Position numbers and translations under genes: made by a program
Notes under the pieces: model-generated
Seen by the model: only the letters and a program-made list of their open reading frames with translations
The model's database searches: none
Told to the model about the DNA's origin: nothing
Assembly (NCBI GenBank): GCA_016710115.1
Contig: JADJLN010000019.1
Span: 62,001-126,000 of the forward strand
Length of the DNA stretch: 64,000 bases
Direction of reading: 5' to 3'
Origin: Saprospiraceae bacterium
GTDB taxonomy: Bacteria; Bacteroidota; Bacteroidia; Chitinophagales; Saprospiraceae
In this document: piece by piece, positions 1 through 8,846 of the stretch
How the letters are laid out: the number at the start of each line of letters is the position of its first letter
Position numbering within the stretch: position 1 is the stretch's first letter

Positions 1-962
1 TTACCCAGATAATAGAGGTGCTTGATCGTGTCTGTATAAAGTGATGATTCAATATCCTTATGGCAAGCTATAAAGTAAGAATTCGAATCCTTACTAAGAC
101 AAGTATTAATTGCAGGTAAAACACTCTCATCAGGTAAAACAGCGATTGTTGAATAATTCTGAACAGACAATTCTGAATTTAAATAGCATAGGCCCATAAA
201 CTCATTTCCCGGCTGACTAGGTTCATTTATCTTACTGAAAGTAATATATCCAGAATCAATAGCCTCCACTATTTGACCGTTAATGCCATAAATAGTATCT
301 TTGGCCAAATGATTCATAAATTGGAAATTACTATCCAATAAATCTAGGCCTGTTGCCATTAACAAATAGCTATTTGTAACTTTCGAATAAGGAATAATAT
401 TTTTAACCAACCCATTATATGATATCATCTCTTCGTGAGACGGCATATTTTGGAAATCGGGTATTGAATACTTTACTATTTGTGTATTGCCAATACTAAA
501 AGGTTTATTAATAATCAATACGATTGAGTCCGAATTAAATATCCAGGTGTAACCAACGATATCTCCAACTCCTGGTAAATTAACAGGCTGGCTTAACTCC
601 CATAGATGATTGTCAAGATTGCCCTTGAGAATACGTAAATTTGAGGGGTTATGTTTTTGAATTAATGTATAAAAATTTGACCCTTCAATAAACAATTTAA
701 ACACACTTCCTTCAGTATATTCAGTTAATTCTATCTTATCAATAATTTTGCCATATACATTCAAAACTAATAGATAATTGTTTCCTGTATTAAATTCGTC
801 AAGATAGAAATCGGAAGCCAATGCATAATTTATACTATCGCTAACTACAAGATCCCAAATAACATAGCCTGGGTAGTCATAAAAAATTTTATTATAGTAT
901 TCCTGTGCAGTTAGGGAAGACCATGCCACTAAAAGAATAAAAGTTTGGAATAATGCTCGCAT
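1..962 (-). CDS. secreted protein of unknown function, 3' end outside window
   Basis: The minus strand is open from an ATG at 962 to the window edge, about 320 codons with no stop, so the C-terminus is missing. The N-terminus is a typical signal peptide (MRALFQTFILLVAWSSLTAQ) with probable cleavage after Ala-Gln. The rest is rich in Asn, Ser, Tyr and Ile, with short repeated stretches of the kind seen in beta-propeller-like secreted Bacteroidota proteins (for example a Trp-Glu-Leu segment near residue 105). I do not recognise a family. Base composition is more AT-rich than in the metabolic genes. It lies 57 nt downstream of the next minus-strand gene, so the two may be co-transcribed. Confidence 0.7.
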   Translation of the reverse strand, partial: MRALFQTFILLVAWSSLTAQEYYNKIFYDYPGYVIWDLVVSDSINYALASDFYLDEFNTGNNYLLVLNVYGKIIDKIELTEYTEGSVFKLFIEGSNFYTLIQKHNPSNLRILKGNLDNHLWELSQPVNLPGVGDIVGYTWIFNSDSIVLIINKPFSIGNTQIVKYSIPDFQNMPSHEEMISYNGLVKNIIPYSKVTNSYLLMATGLDLLDSNFQFMNHLAKDTIYGINGQIVEAIDSGYITFSKINEPSQPGNEFMGLCYLNSELSVQNYSTIAVLPDESVLPAINTCLSKDSNSYFIACHKDIESSLYTDTIKHLYYLG

Positions 963-1018
963 ATTTGAATAATTATTAGCTGGGCGGATAAATCCACCCA
1001 GCTATATTACCAAGTTTA

Positions 1019-2113
1019 TTAACAATCTGGACAAGGAAGTGGATCGGCATCAATTTCTGACTCCAATTCATTGACATTAAAGTAATCTACTCTCAGAAGC
1101 CCCAAAGTTGTAGTACCTGCGCCATATAATACATTAAACCCAACTTCATGTTTTCCTTGGTTCTTTCCAGAGGGTTTATAGTAATTGCTTAAACCTGCCT
1201 GTTTCTGATAGTAGAAATTCATTTCACCTTGAGAAAGACAAGTGTGATAGTTTGATGAATATGTAGTATTAAACCAAGTAACGTAATCATAGAAGTTATC
1301 ATTTGGAGTCGGATCGCCAGGAAAGAGCAAGTCTGATCCATAGTAGGATTCATCAGGAAATAAATGCGGATATGGGATTTCTTCTCCATCGCAATCTGTT
1401 GAATATACAGAGAAGCAAATGGAGTAGCGATCTGTAAAATAGTAGTATGGGTTAAACTTATCTCTATAGTTTAGATTGGCATTCAAGTCACATCGCCAAT
1501 GGTCAAGTGCATCAGAGGATGTAGAAGAAGTGTAACAGTTTCCAGCTTCAGGAAATATTTCCCATTGATCGGATGATTGATATGGGTACGCATTCAAAGT
1601 CCCACATTGACCAATACCCATTGTGAAGACAGCTATGACTGGTAATCCTCCGGATTGAAGATTGTCATAAGCAAATATTTCAAAATTGAACGCTTGCTTA
1701 AACGTATCACTTTGCCCATGGAAAAAATTTCCAGCCATAGTAGCAATCTCTTCAAAGAGATCAGCAAGATCATCTTCCCCAGCTAATGAACTTGTATCAA
1801 CTGGAATCATCAAACTGTCCCACACCGAAATATATCCAGCATGGTTTTCATCAGGTCGGCAATATGCCAGGTTAAGACTGTGGTTAAGAAGTTCCAATGA
1901 CTCACTTAGTGTGTAGGTAGTACCTGTTCGTAGATTCGCTCCATTCAACTTTTTTGTCTTTGCGAGATTGACAAATGATGTGTAATTGCTTTCGTTTAGC
2001 TTCTTCGTTCGCAATAATGCATTGTTGTCAATAAGCGCCTCCTTTTGACAAGCATGACAAAGTAACAATAGGCAAATGAATACGAAAGATGAAAAGAATG
2101 TTTGAACTTTCAT
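1019..2113 (-). CDS. hypothetical lipoprotein, 364 aa
   Basis: The protein begins with a hydrophobic signal and a lipobox (LLCHACQ, Cys at residue 22), so it is predicted to be lipidated and outer-membrane or surface anchored. The mature part is rich in Tyr, Asn and Asp, with scattered Cys residues and a C-terminal PLPCPDC. No conserved enzymatic motif is visible and I do not recognise the family. A central stretch (about residues 155-175) is glycine-rich and hydrophobic. The reading frame is intact. It precedes another secreted unknown on the same strand, which suggests a small exported-protein unit. Confidence 0.75.
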   Translation of the reverse strand: MKVQTFFSSFVFICLLLLCHACQKEALIDNNALLRTKKLNESNYTSFVNLAKTKKLNGANLRTGTTYTLSESLELLNHSLNLAYCRPDENHAGYISVWDSLMIPVDTSSLAGEDDLADLFEEIATMAGNFFHGQSDTFKQAFNFEIFAYDNLQSGGLPVIAVFTMGIGQCGTLNAYPYQSSDQWEIFPEAGNCYTSSTSSDALDHWRCDLNANLNYRDKFNPYYYFTDRYSICFSVYSTDCDGEEIPYPHLFPDESYYGSDLLFPGDPTPNDNFYDYVTWFNTTYSSNYHTCLSQGEMNFYYQKQAGLSNYYKPSGKNQGKHEVGFNVLYGAGTTTLGLLRVDYFNVNELESEIDADPLPCPDC

Positions 2114-2541
2114 GACAAACTATTTTTGATTATAAAAAAATATGATAGAATATAAACCATATGTGGGTCATCGGGTCAGATTCAGAACATGATAAGACCA
2201 TTTACAATTGTTGCTGATACTATTCCGGGGTCCGGTTCATCTGTGCCTTCATGGCTTCTTCAGCCAATGCCTTCCGTTTCCCCTGGACACCCTATCCACT
2301 CAAATGATACCGATCGATGATTGGTCTATGAGGGAAGTCCTACGTCATACCCTCCAAACTGCATTCTCGATATCTGTCCAAATGTCCAGGCGATGGAGAA
2401 CATAAACAAGAGTAGAACTACCTGAAATTGAGGGGCGATGCATGGCGGGGCTACCCCCACAGCTTCGTTCTCCATCTTCCGTGAAATCCGTTCATCCGTG
2501 CCAATCCGTGATTCTGACAAGTGGAGGAAGTCGAGGTTATG

Positions 2542-2562
2542 CCTGCCTCGCCGGTAGGCGGG
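2542..2562. repeat. REP-like short palindrome
   Basis: CCTGCC at 2542-2547 can pair with GGCGGG at 2557-2562 (one G-U pair) around a 9-nt loop. Similar GC-rich hairpins sit beside tandem repeats at 5975-6000 and 63156-63175. Confidence 0.45.
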
Positions 2563-2563
2563 A

Positions 2564-2608
2564 GTTGGGAGGTTATGTGTTGGGAGGTTATGTGTTGGGA
2601 GGTTATGA
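2564..2608. repeat. 15-bp tandem repeat, 3 units
   Basis: Three consecutive units of GTTGGGAGGTTATGT (the last ends in A) lie directly after the palindrome at 2542-2562 and between the two copies of the 58-bp repeat. No coding function is apparent. Confidence 0.8.
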
Positions 2609-2781
2609 GGAAAAACCCAAACGCGAGGAATTCCGATTCGCCAGTTCCACAGCCACCTCAGCAGCCAGGGTTCTACAGTTCTCCATCTTCCGTGCAATCC
2701 CTTCATCCGTGCCAATCCGTGATTCCGACAAGTGGATCAAGGCAGAAACCCAGAAACCAGAATCTCCCTATCTTTCCGCTT

Positions 2782-3552
2782 ATGGCAAAAACCATCCTTT
2801 CCTACAATCTGAATGGCATTCGTGCCGCCCTCAACAAGGGCCTGATCGAGTGGATCGACCGGCATGACTTTGATGTAATCTGCATTCAGGAGACCAAGGC
2901 CCAACCCGACCAGGTGGATATGTCCGCATTTGACCAGCGAGGCTATCACGCCCATTGGCATTCTGCTGAAAAGAAAGGGTACAGTGGCGTGCTGACACTC
3001 TCCCGGCAGAAACCGGATCAGGTGGTGATCGGGATGGGAGTAGACGAGTTCGATCGGGAAGGCAGGCGGCTGCGTACCGACCTGGACGACCTCACCATAC
3101 TCAATTGTTACTTTCCCAGCGGCACCACCGGCGATATCCGCCAGGCCGTCAAAATGCGCTTCCTGGAAGACATGCTGGTCTGGGCGAATGAGCTGAAAAA
3201 AGAACGCCCCAACCTCCTCATCGTTGGCGACTACAATATCGCCCACACCGAAATGGATATCCACGACCCGAAAGGCAATAAAAACTCCTCCGGCTTCCTC
3301 CCGGAAGAACGGGAGTGGATGACTCGCTGGTTTGACTCCGGATTTGTGGATACCTTCCGGCACGCCCACCCTGACGAGATCGCCTACAGCTGGTGGACCT
3401 TTCGGGCCAATGCCCGGGCCAACAACAAAGGATGGCGGATCGACTATCAGTCCGTTTCTCCTCCGTTAACTGACAAAATCATCGATGCCGGTCATTTTCC
3501 AGAGGCCGTACATTCCGATCATTGTGGGGTGTGGCTGAAGCTGGATGTCTAG
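2782..3552 (+). CDS. xth: exodeoxyribonuclease III (AP endonuclease family)
   Basis: This is an exonuclease III/AP endonuclease of the endonuclease/exonuclease/phosphatase fold, acting in base excision repair. Visible motifs in order are LSYNLNGIRAAL (N-terminal metal-site Asn), CIQETKAQ (catalytic Glu), IVGDYNIAHTEMDIHDPKGN (Asp/Asn pair) and the C-terminal SDHCGVWLKL (catalytic Asp-His). The start ATG at 2782 gives 256 aa, the usual family length. The reading frame stays open further upstream but only through the intergenic repeats, so I reject the longer form. It stands alone; the next gene starts 80 nt downstream. Confidence 0.93.
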   Translation: MAKTILSYNLNGIRAALNKGLIEWIDRHDFDVICIQETKAQPDQVDMSAFDQRGYHAHWHSAEKKGYSGVLTLSRQKPDQVVIGMGVDEFDREGRRLRTDLDDLTILNCYFPSGTTGDIRQAVKMRFLEDMLVWANELKKERPNLLIVGDYNIAHTEMDIHDPKGNKNSSGFLPEEREWMTRWFDSGFVDTFRHAHPDEIAYSWWTFRANARANNKGWRIDYQSVSPPLTDKIIDAGHFPEAVHSDHCGVWLKLDV

Positions 3553-3632
3553 TTTTTGTTAAACCTTTGAAACCTCGCACCCCTTATAGATTGTTACCGT
3601 ATCTATAAGTGATCTCTCGAATCAGAATTCCA

Positions 3633-4789
3633 ATGCAACGACTCATTCTCCTTTGCGCCTTTCTCTTTACCACTTCAGTTATCACTGGCCAGGGCATCGA
3701 CTTTTTTCACGGCACCTGGGAAGAAGCCCGGGAACTGGCCAAAAAGGAAGATAAACTCATCTTCATCGATGCCTATGCCACCTGGTGCGGCCCCTGCAAA
3801 CGCATGGCCAAGGATGCCTTCCCCAAAAAGGAAGTCGGTGATGTGTACAACCGGTACTTTATCAATGTCAAACTGGATATGGAGAAGGGCGATGGCCTGG
3901 TTTTCCGGTCCACCTATCCGGTATCCGCTTTTCCCACCCTGTATTTTATCGGACCGGATGGCTCCGTCGTCCATCGGCAGGTCGGTGCCCAGGGCGCGGA
4001 GCAGTTGATCCGTCTTGCCCAGTTTGCCCTGGCCAAAGTGGACAATTCCGATGATTATACCACTCAATTCGAAGCCGGAGACCACAATCCCGAACTTGTC
4101 CTCAAATACATCACGGCCCTCAACAAAGCAGGTAAACCCAGTCTGAAGATCGTCAATACCTTTCTGGACGAGCAGGAAAACCTGGATGCGCCGGAAACAC
4201 TCAAAATTATTTTGAAGGCACAACTGAAGCAGCCAGTCGTGTTTTTGACCTGTTGATCAAACACCGGTCGTCCATCGAATCGATAGTCGGAAAACAACAG
4301 GTCGCCGAACGAATCGAACTGGCCAGTTCCGCGACATTGATGAAAGCGATCGAATTCAATGTCGCCTACCTTTTTGATCTGGCGAAATCCACCATGAAGA
4401 CACATGTCCCGAACAGATCCGTCGACTTTGCTCTGGATGCAGATATGCAGTTCTACAGTGGATCAGCCAATCTGCCCGCCTATTTCAAGGCCTGTGAAAC
4501 CTATGGTCAAGTTAAGGCCAAGGAAGATCCGATGGCCGTAAATGGTCTTGCCAACCGGCTCTTGCAGCAGTATCCGGGGGAACCGGATGGATTAAAGGTG
4601 GCAGCCCGGCTTGCCAGTCAAGCGGGAAAACAGGTGGACAGTCATGAACCATTTCTGACGCTGGCGCAGATCTACCACAAACAGGGCGATTTGAAAAAGG
4701 CCAAAAAAGCGGCTCTGACGGCCCGAACACGAGCGGCTGGTGATGAGCGAGTGATTCAGTATATCGACGCCTTCATTCAGGAATTCTAA
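3633..4789 (+). CDS. secreted thioredoxin-fold protein (one-base frameshift near 4210)
   Basis: A signal peptide (about 20 residues, ending TSVITGQ) is followed by a thioredoxin domain with WCGPCK at residues 51-56, then a helical TPR-like C-terminus. This suggests a periplasmic thiol oxidoreductase. The frame breaks in the run ATTATTTTGAAGG near 4207-4220: adding one T joins the N-terminal part (ending at 4256) to the C-terminal part (open to 4789). The joined protein would be 385 aa, against 386 aa for the intact paralogue directly downstream. The start ATG at 3633 is preferred to an upstream GTG because it places the signal peptide correctly. A genuine frameshift mutation cannot be excluded, but sequencing error is likely given similar lesions across the window. 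Confidence 0.8.
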
Positions 4790-4798
4790 TTCACATTT

Positions 4799-5959
4799 AT
4801 GATGTTCAGATCCTTTCTCCGCATTCTGGTTTTACCTGCATTGCTGACCCTGTCCGCATCATCCCTGATCGCCCAGGGAATTGTCTTTCACGAGGGCAAC
4901 TGGCTTTCCGCTCTGGAAAAAGCCGAACAGGAGAACAAACTGATCTTCATGGATGCCTATACCACCTGGTGTGGCCCCTGCAAGATGATGGACAAACAGA
5001 CCTTTGTTGATTCTGCTGTAGGCGTTTTGTACAACCGCCAGTTCATCAATGTCAAAATGAACATGGAAAAAGGCGAGGGTATCGAACTGGCACGAACCTA
5101 TAATGTGCAAGCCTATCCGACTCTGTTATTTCTGGATCCTGCGGGACAGATTGTCCATCGGGTGGCCGGGTTTCACCTTCCGGGCCAATTTATTGATCTC
5201 GCGAAAACAGCTTTGGACCCGAATCGCAAAATGATGGCCCTGGATGACCAGTATGCGCAGGGTGATCGAGATCCTGACTTTCTTTTTTCCTATGCCTACA
5301 TGCGGTTGAATGCCATGGATGGCACGCACTATCCGGTTGCCGTGGAATATATGGCCACACAAAACGACTGGTCGACAGCAAAAAATCTGGAATTTATTTT
5401 TGCCTTTGCAGAATATATCGATGGAGACCTATTTCGCTATCTGATTGACCATCGTTCTACGTTTCAGGCGCATTACGGGTCAACGCCGGTCATTCGCAAG
5501 ATCGACGAAGTGATCAGTATGGCGAATTTCCTCAATGAACCGGATTGGACAGCTGTGGAATCCTTACTGAATGGCCTTTACCCTGGAGAATCAGCTCGAC
5601 AACTCGCCTATTTTAAAATGAATTATTTCCAGCAATCCGGTCGGATTGAAGAATATACGGCTGCCGCTCTGGCCTATTATTCTGCTTATCCCGCAGAAGA
5701 TGCAGATGCATTAAATGAGGCTGCCTGGTCATTTTATGAACATGTCGAGGATCCCGACGCACTCAACCAGGCACTGAAATGGGCGAAACAGGCCGTCAAG
5801 TGGTCTGACACGTATTATAACAATGATACCCTGGCAGCACTTTATTTCAAGCTGGGAAAAAAAGGGAAAGCCAAAAAAACGGCATTACACGCCATTGATC
5901 TTGCCAGGAAAAGCGGGGAGGATTTCAGTTTGACACAGCAATTGTTGGATCAACTGTAG
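4799..5959 (+). CDS. secreted thioredoxin-fold protein with TPR-like C-terminus
   Basis: The 386-aa protein has a signal peptide ending near SSLIAQ (residue 26), a thioredoxin domain with WCGPCK at 57-62 and the cis-Pro segment AYPTLLFLDP. A long alpha-helical C-terminal half follows, whose last third looks like TPR helices (ALKWAKQAVKWSD...). It is a tandem paralogue of the gene 9 nt upstream, with the same architecture and similar spacing of motifs. It is probably a periplasmic disulfide reductase or a thiol-dependent maturation factor; the substrate is unknown. The reading frame is intact. Confidence 0.87.
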   Translation: MMFRSFLRILVLPALLTLSASSLIAQGIVFHEGNWLSALEKAEQENKLIFMDAYTTWCGPCKMMDKQTFVDSAVGVLYNRQFINVKMNMEKGEGIELARTYNVQAYPTLLFLDPAGQIVHRVAGFHLPGQFIDLAKTALDPNRKMMALDDQYAQGDRDPDFLFSYAYMRLNAMDGTHYPVAVEYMATQNDWSTAKNLEFIFAFAEYIDGDLFRYLIDHRSTFQAHYGSTPVIRKIDEVISMANFLNEPDWTAVESLLNGLYPGESARQLAYFKMNYFQQSGRIEEYTAAALAYYSAYPAEDADALNEAAWSFYEHVEDPDALNQALKWAKQAVKWSDTYYNNDTLAALYFKLGKKGKAKKTALHAIDLARKSGEDFSLTQQLLDQL

Positions 5960-5974
5960 TGAAGTTGAGGCTTG

Positions 5975-6000
5975 CCCGCCGAAGCTTTAGCGAAGGAGGG
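5975..6000. repeat. REP-like hairpin
   Basis: CCCGCC (5975-5980) pairs with GGAGGG (5995-6000) with one mismatch, around a loop that includes AAGCTTTAGCG. It starts 16 nt after the thioredoxin gene stop codon and abuts the octamer repeat tracts. It could act as a weak transcript-end structure, but no T-run follows. Confidence 0.4.
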
Positions 6001-6005
6001 AGATT

Positions 6006-6049
6006 GGAGTTGAGGAGTTGAGGAGTTGAGGAGTTGAGGAGTTGAGGAG
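6006..6049. repeat. octamer tandem repeat (GGAGTTGA), about 5.5 units
   Basis: A perfect 8-bp tandem repeat lies in the spacer between the thioredoxin-fold gene and the convergent MFS gene. The sequence shows no coding or regulatory role. Confidence 0.9.
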
Positions 6050-6053
6050 AAAT

Positions 6054-6132
6054 TTATTTCGTTATTTCGTTATTTCGTTATTTCGTTATTTCGTTATTTC
6101 GTTATTTCGTTATTTCGTTATTTCGTTATTTC
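6054..6132. repeat. octamer tandem repeat (TTATTTCG), about 10 units
   Basis: Nine complete perfect units plus seven further bases of TTATTTCG form this tract. It is 4 nt from a second, unrelated octamer tract (6006-6049). Both neighbouring genes converge on this spacer, so promoter modulation is unlikely. Repeat number is a likely site of strain variation. Confidence 0.92.
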
Positions 6133-6175
6133 TATTTTATTCATTTTCGATGGGGAAGCATATTCACCTATAACC

Positions 6176-6262
6176 AACCCCGGAGGGGTTGAATGTCAAT
6201 AGCCCCGGGCCGTGTCTGGACATGGTGCCAACAGCACCATCGTCCATGGTGAAAACCCGGGG
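6176..6262. other. nested hairpin element of unknown function
   Basis: AACCCC/GGGGTT forms a short hairpin at 6176-6190. A second structure follows: CCCCGGG (6203-6209) pairs with CCCGGGG (6256-6262), enclosing the long inner stem GGACATGGTGC (6218-6228) with GCACCAT-C-GTCC (6234-6245). This makes about 18 paired positions with one bulge. It may be a structured RNA, a non-autonomous element or a bidirectional transcript end. No T-run and no coding potential are seen. The remainder of the 5960-6412 spacer holds only the repeats listed. Confidence 0.55.
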
Positions 6263-6412
6263 TATAAGACAAACCCGAATCTGTTTTGGCGACATTTTTG
6301 CCGGCATCGCAAAAATGGTGACAAAACATCCCTGGACGAATGCCGGTTATATCCCAGCCCTCCATCACCTCGTCAATATTCTGATGTTTTAATCTGCAAG
6401 AAAGTCCGGCTC

Positions 6413-7687
6413 TTACGCTGCTGATGCTGCTTCCCGCTCCCGCTGCCTGGGCTGAAAAACAAACATATAAACCACCCAGGCCAGAAAAATAAATGCCGCT
6501 GCCGCCATGAGGGGGACATGCACATCGATTGTATTCAGATAACTGCCGATCAATGCGGGCAGAACCTGTCCCAGCGATTGCATGCTCTGATTAATGCCCA
6601 AAATCTCACCCTGTTGATGTCTGGCTGCCTGAGACGATACCACTGCTGTCAGATTGGGCGAGGTAATCCCCTGGAATATCGCTATAAAGGGATTGACCAG
6701 ATAAAACATCCATAATTCGCTGGGCAAAAGTACTGCAGCAACTGCAGCAGATAACATGATCAGACTGACCCGCAATACAGCGGCGCTGGCATATCGTCTG
6801 CTGAGAATGCGGACGATGACACCCTGGGTAATAACTAGCCAGATTCCGATCCAACCAAATAGAAGCCCGACATCTTTTATGCGCACGCCGATCTTTTCGA
6901 TCAGTAACACGGAAAAGAATTGCGTAAAAAAGGTAAATCCGAGGGACGTGAGTAAGACCACACTGAATATGACCCGCAAATTGGGAGCTCGAAAAGACCG
7001 CGCAATATTGGATACACCTTTGAATACATTTACCGAAGCATGACTGCGTTCACCGATCGTTTCGGTAAATACTGTCTGAACCAGCAGGATATTGATCAGG
7101 GTGAGAAGAGCAGTAAAGAGAAATGGCGTGGCTGGTGTAAACCAGGAGACTATGCTCGGATCTGCCAGAAATCCACCCATCGTGGGACCGAGAATAAATC
7201 CCAGTCCAAAGGCCATCCCCACCAACCCGAAATTCCGGGCCTTGGAAGATTCATCACTGACATCAGCAATTGCCGAAAACACAATGGAAATATTGCCACC
7301 GGTAAATCCCGGCAACATCCGACTGAAAAACAGAAGCGGTACATTCTGTGTCGCCACGGCATACCCGAACAGCAGATATCCCACAACCGTGCCAGCCAGG
7401 GATAGTTGCAACAACGGTTTGCGCCCGTATCGATCAGACAATGTGCCGAGGATCGGTGCGCCGAAAAACTGCATAAATGGATAACTGGCCAGCAGAAGGC
7501 CGTAGAGCAGAGATCGGGTCTGAAAAGCCACATCCAGGGAAAAGATCATGGATTCCTCTTCAAAAAAGAGGGCTGGAAGAACCGGGATAATGATCCCCAC
7601 ACCCAGCATATCGATGAATACGGTCAGGAAAATGGGCAGGATTCGCGCCCGATCTGACGCACTGGCACTGGAGGATGGTGTTGACAT
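6413..7687 (-). CDS. MFS transporter, tetracycline-resistance-like (TCR/Tet) family
   Basis: The 424-aa polytopic inner-membrane protein has about 12 hydrophobic segments. The MFS motif A is clear in the loop after helix 2 (GTLSDRYGRKPLLQL). A Gly/Pro-rich motif-C-like stretch in the helix 5 region (GLGFILGPTMGG) is typical of drug:H+ antiporters. The overall pattern resembles TetA-like or multidrug efflux proteins. The natural substrate cannot be told from sequence. It is flanked by a repeat spacer and by dapD on the same strand 229 nt upstream, and is probably transcribed alone. A TAATTTTG box lies just before the start. Confidence 0.85.
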   Translation of the reverse strand: MSTPSSSASASDRARILPIFLTVFIDMLGVGIIIPVLPALFFEEESMIFSLDVAFQTRSLLYGLLLASYPFMQFFGAPILGTLSDRYGRKPLLQLSLAGTVVGYLLFGYAVATQNVPLLFFSRMLPGFTGGNISIVFSAIADVSDESSKARNFGLVGMAFGLGFILGPTMGGFLADPSIVSWFTPATPFLFTALLTLINILLVQTVFTETIGERSHASVNVFKGVSNIARSFRAPNLRVIFSVVLLTSLGFTFFTQFFSVLLIEKIGVRIKDVGLLFGWIGIWLVITQGVIVRILSRRYASAAVLRVSLIMLSAAVAAVLLPSELWMFYLVNPFIAIFQGITSPNLTAVVSSQAARHQQGEILGINQSMQSLGQVLPALIGSYLNTIDVHVPLMAAAAFIFLAWVVYMFVFQPRQREREAASAA

Positions 7688-7694
7688 GCAGCGA

Positions 7695-7702
7695 CAAAAT
7701 TA
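7695..7702 (-). promoter_or_regulatory. candidate -7 box (TAATTTTG) for the MFS gene
   Basis: It matches the Bacteroidota consensus TAnnTTTG on the minus strand. Its end is only about 8 nt from the ATG, which would make a very short leader. No good -33 TTTG is seen about 20 nt upstream. Confidence 0.3.
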
Positions 7703-7916
7703 GAATTGTTCTGCATCCTGTGCACGATCTATTCGGAAAGATATCCTCCCTTCAATTCATGGCCGCCCGAATCTTCGCGGATGGCCGGAATGGGAGAGAG
7801 AAAAAACCAGCCTGTTGACCAACACCGCCATGGGATATCCTGTCTCTCTTCATCCGACTCCGGCGATCCCTGTTCAGTTGCCGGATCCATCTTCATTCCG
7901 GGCACCCTGACTCCTT

Positions 7917-8735
7917 CTACACCGCTATATCATATTCCCTTAATGCATCATTCAGGGACGTTTTCAGGTCTGTGCTGGCCTTGCGCTGACCGATGATCAG
8001 GGCACAGCTCACCTGATAGTCTCCCGCAGGAAAAGACTTGCTATACGTGCCGGGGATGACAACCGACCGTGCGGGAACCCGACCCCGATAGGTCACAGGT
8101 TCCGGTCCGGTAACATCAATGATATGCGTGGATCTGGTCAGGACTACATTGGCCCCCAGGACAGCTTCTGCTTCCACATGAACTCCTTCAACCACAATAC
8201 AGCGTGACCCGATAAAACATCCGTCCTCGATGATGACCGGTGAGGCTTGTACCGGTTCAAGCACACCACCGATTCCGACTCCCCCACTGAGATGGACACC
8301 CCGTCCGATCTGGGCACATGAACCCACTGTTGCCCAGGTATCGACCATGGATCCGGCACCAACCCATGCGCCGATATTGACATAGGAGGGCATCATGATC
8401 ACACCTCTTTCCAGAAAGGCACCATATCGGGCAATGGCATGCGGGACTACCCGAACACCCAGTTCCTCATAGTTGGTTTTCAGCGGGATCTTGTCATGGA
8501 AGACAAAGGGATGGGCCTCAATGACCTCCATTTTGCGGATAGGGAAATACAGGATCACCGCCTTTTTGACCCATTCATTCACTTGCCAGGTGCCATCCGC
8601 CAATGGTTCAGCACACCGCAGCTCACCGCGATCCAGTCGGTCGATCACGGATTCAATGGTATTGCGGGTGGACTCGGTTTCCAGCAGGGCCCTGTTCTCC
8701 CAGGCTTGTTCGATCTGTAGTTGCATAGTGCTCAT
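7917..8735 (-). CDS. dapD: 2,3,4,5-tetrahydropyridine-2,6-dicarboxylate N-succinyltransferase
   Basis: DapD transfers succinyl from succinyl-CoA to tetrahydrodipicolinate in lysine/diaminopimelate biosynthesis. The 272-aa length is typical. The N-terminal helical domain includes the substrate region around RKMEVIEAHPFVFHDKIPLK. A left-handed beta-helix of hexapeptide repeats follows from about residue 105 to 225, with characteristic segments VIMMPSYVNIGAWVGAGSM and GVHLSGGVGIGGVLEP. The C-terminal cap contains GTYSKSFPAGDYQVSCALI. The start ATG at 8735 is closely preceded by a TACTTTTA box at 8740-8747. The gene stands alone on this strand. Confidence 0.95.
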   Translation of the reverse strand: MSTMQLQIEQAWENRALLETESTRNTIESVIDRLDRGELRCAEPLADGTWQVNEWVKKAVILYFPIRKMEVIEAHPFVFHDKIPLKTNYEELGVRVVPHAIARYGAFLERGVIMMPSYVNIGAWVGAGSMVDTWATVGSCAQIGRGVHLSGGVGIGGVLEPVQASPVIIEDGCFIGSRCIVVEGVHVEAEAVLGANVVLTRSTHIIDVTGPEPVTYRGRVPARSVVIPGTYSKSFPAGDYQVSCALIIGQRKASTDLKTSLNDALREYDIAV

Positions 8736-8846
8736 GGGTTAAAAGTAGGGAGCTTCTGCGAACCAGCCACAATCCTGTGTAAATGCAGGCTGAGGCAACC
8801 GACTTCCCTCTCATCCGGTTCACCCGGCTACTCTTCGACAAAAAAC

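Larger units (their letters stand above)
2467..2735. repeat. 58-bp imperfect direct repeat pair in intergenic spacer
   Basis: Two copies (2467-2524 and 2678-2735) share nearly identical text beginning GTTCTCCATCTTCCGTG and ending GACAAGTGGA. They differ at only a few bases and are about 211 bp apart. They lie in the roughly 670 bp spacer 2114-2781, which holds no convincing gene. An ATG-less reading frame runs through the spacer into exonuclease III, but it is built from the repeats and is not coding-like. Confidence 0.75.

Noticed and set aside
2521..2781. N-terminal extension of exonuclease III by 87 residues
   Set aside because: The extra codons are made of the 58-bp and 15-bp repeats; the family start matches the ATG at 2782.
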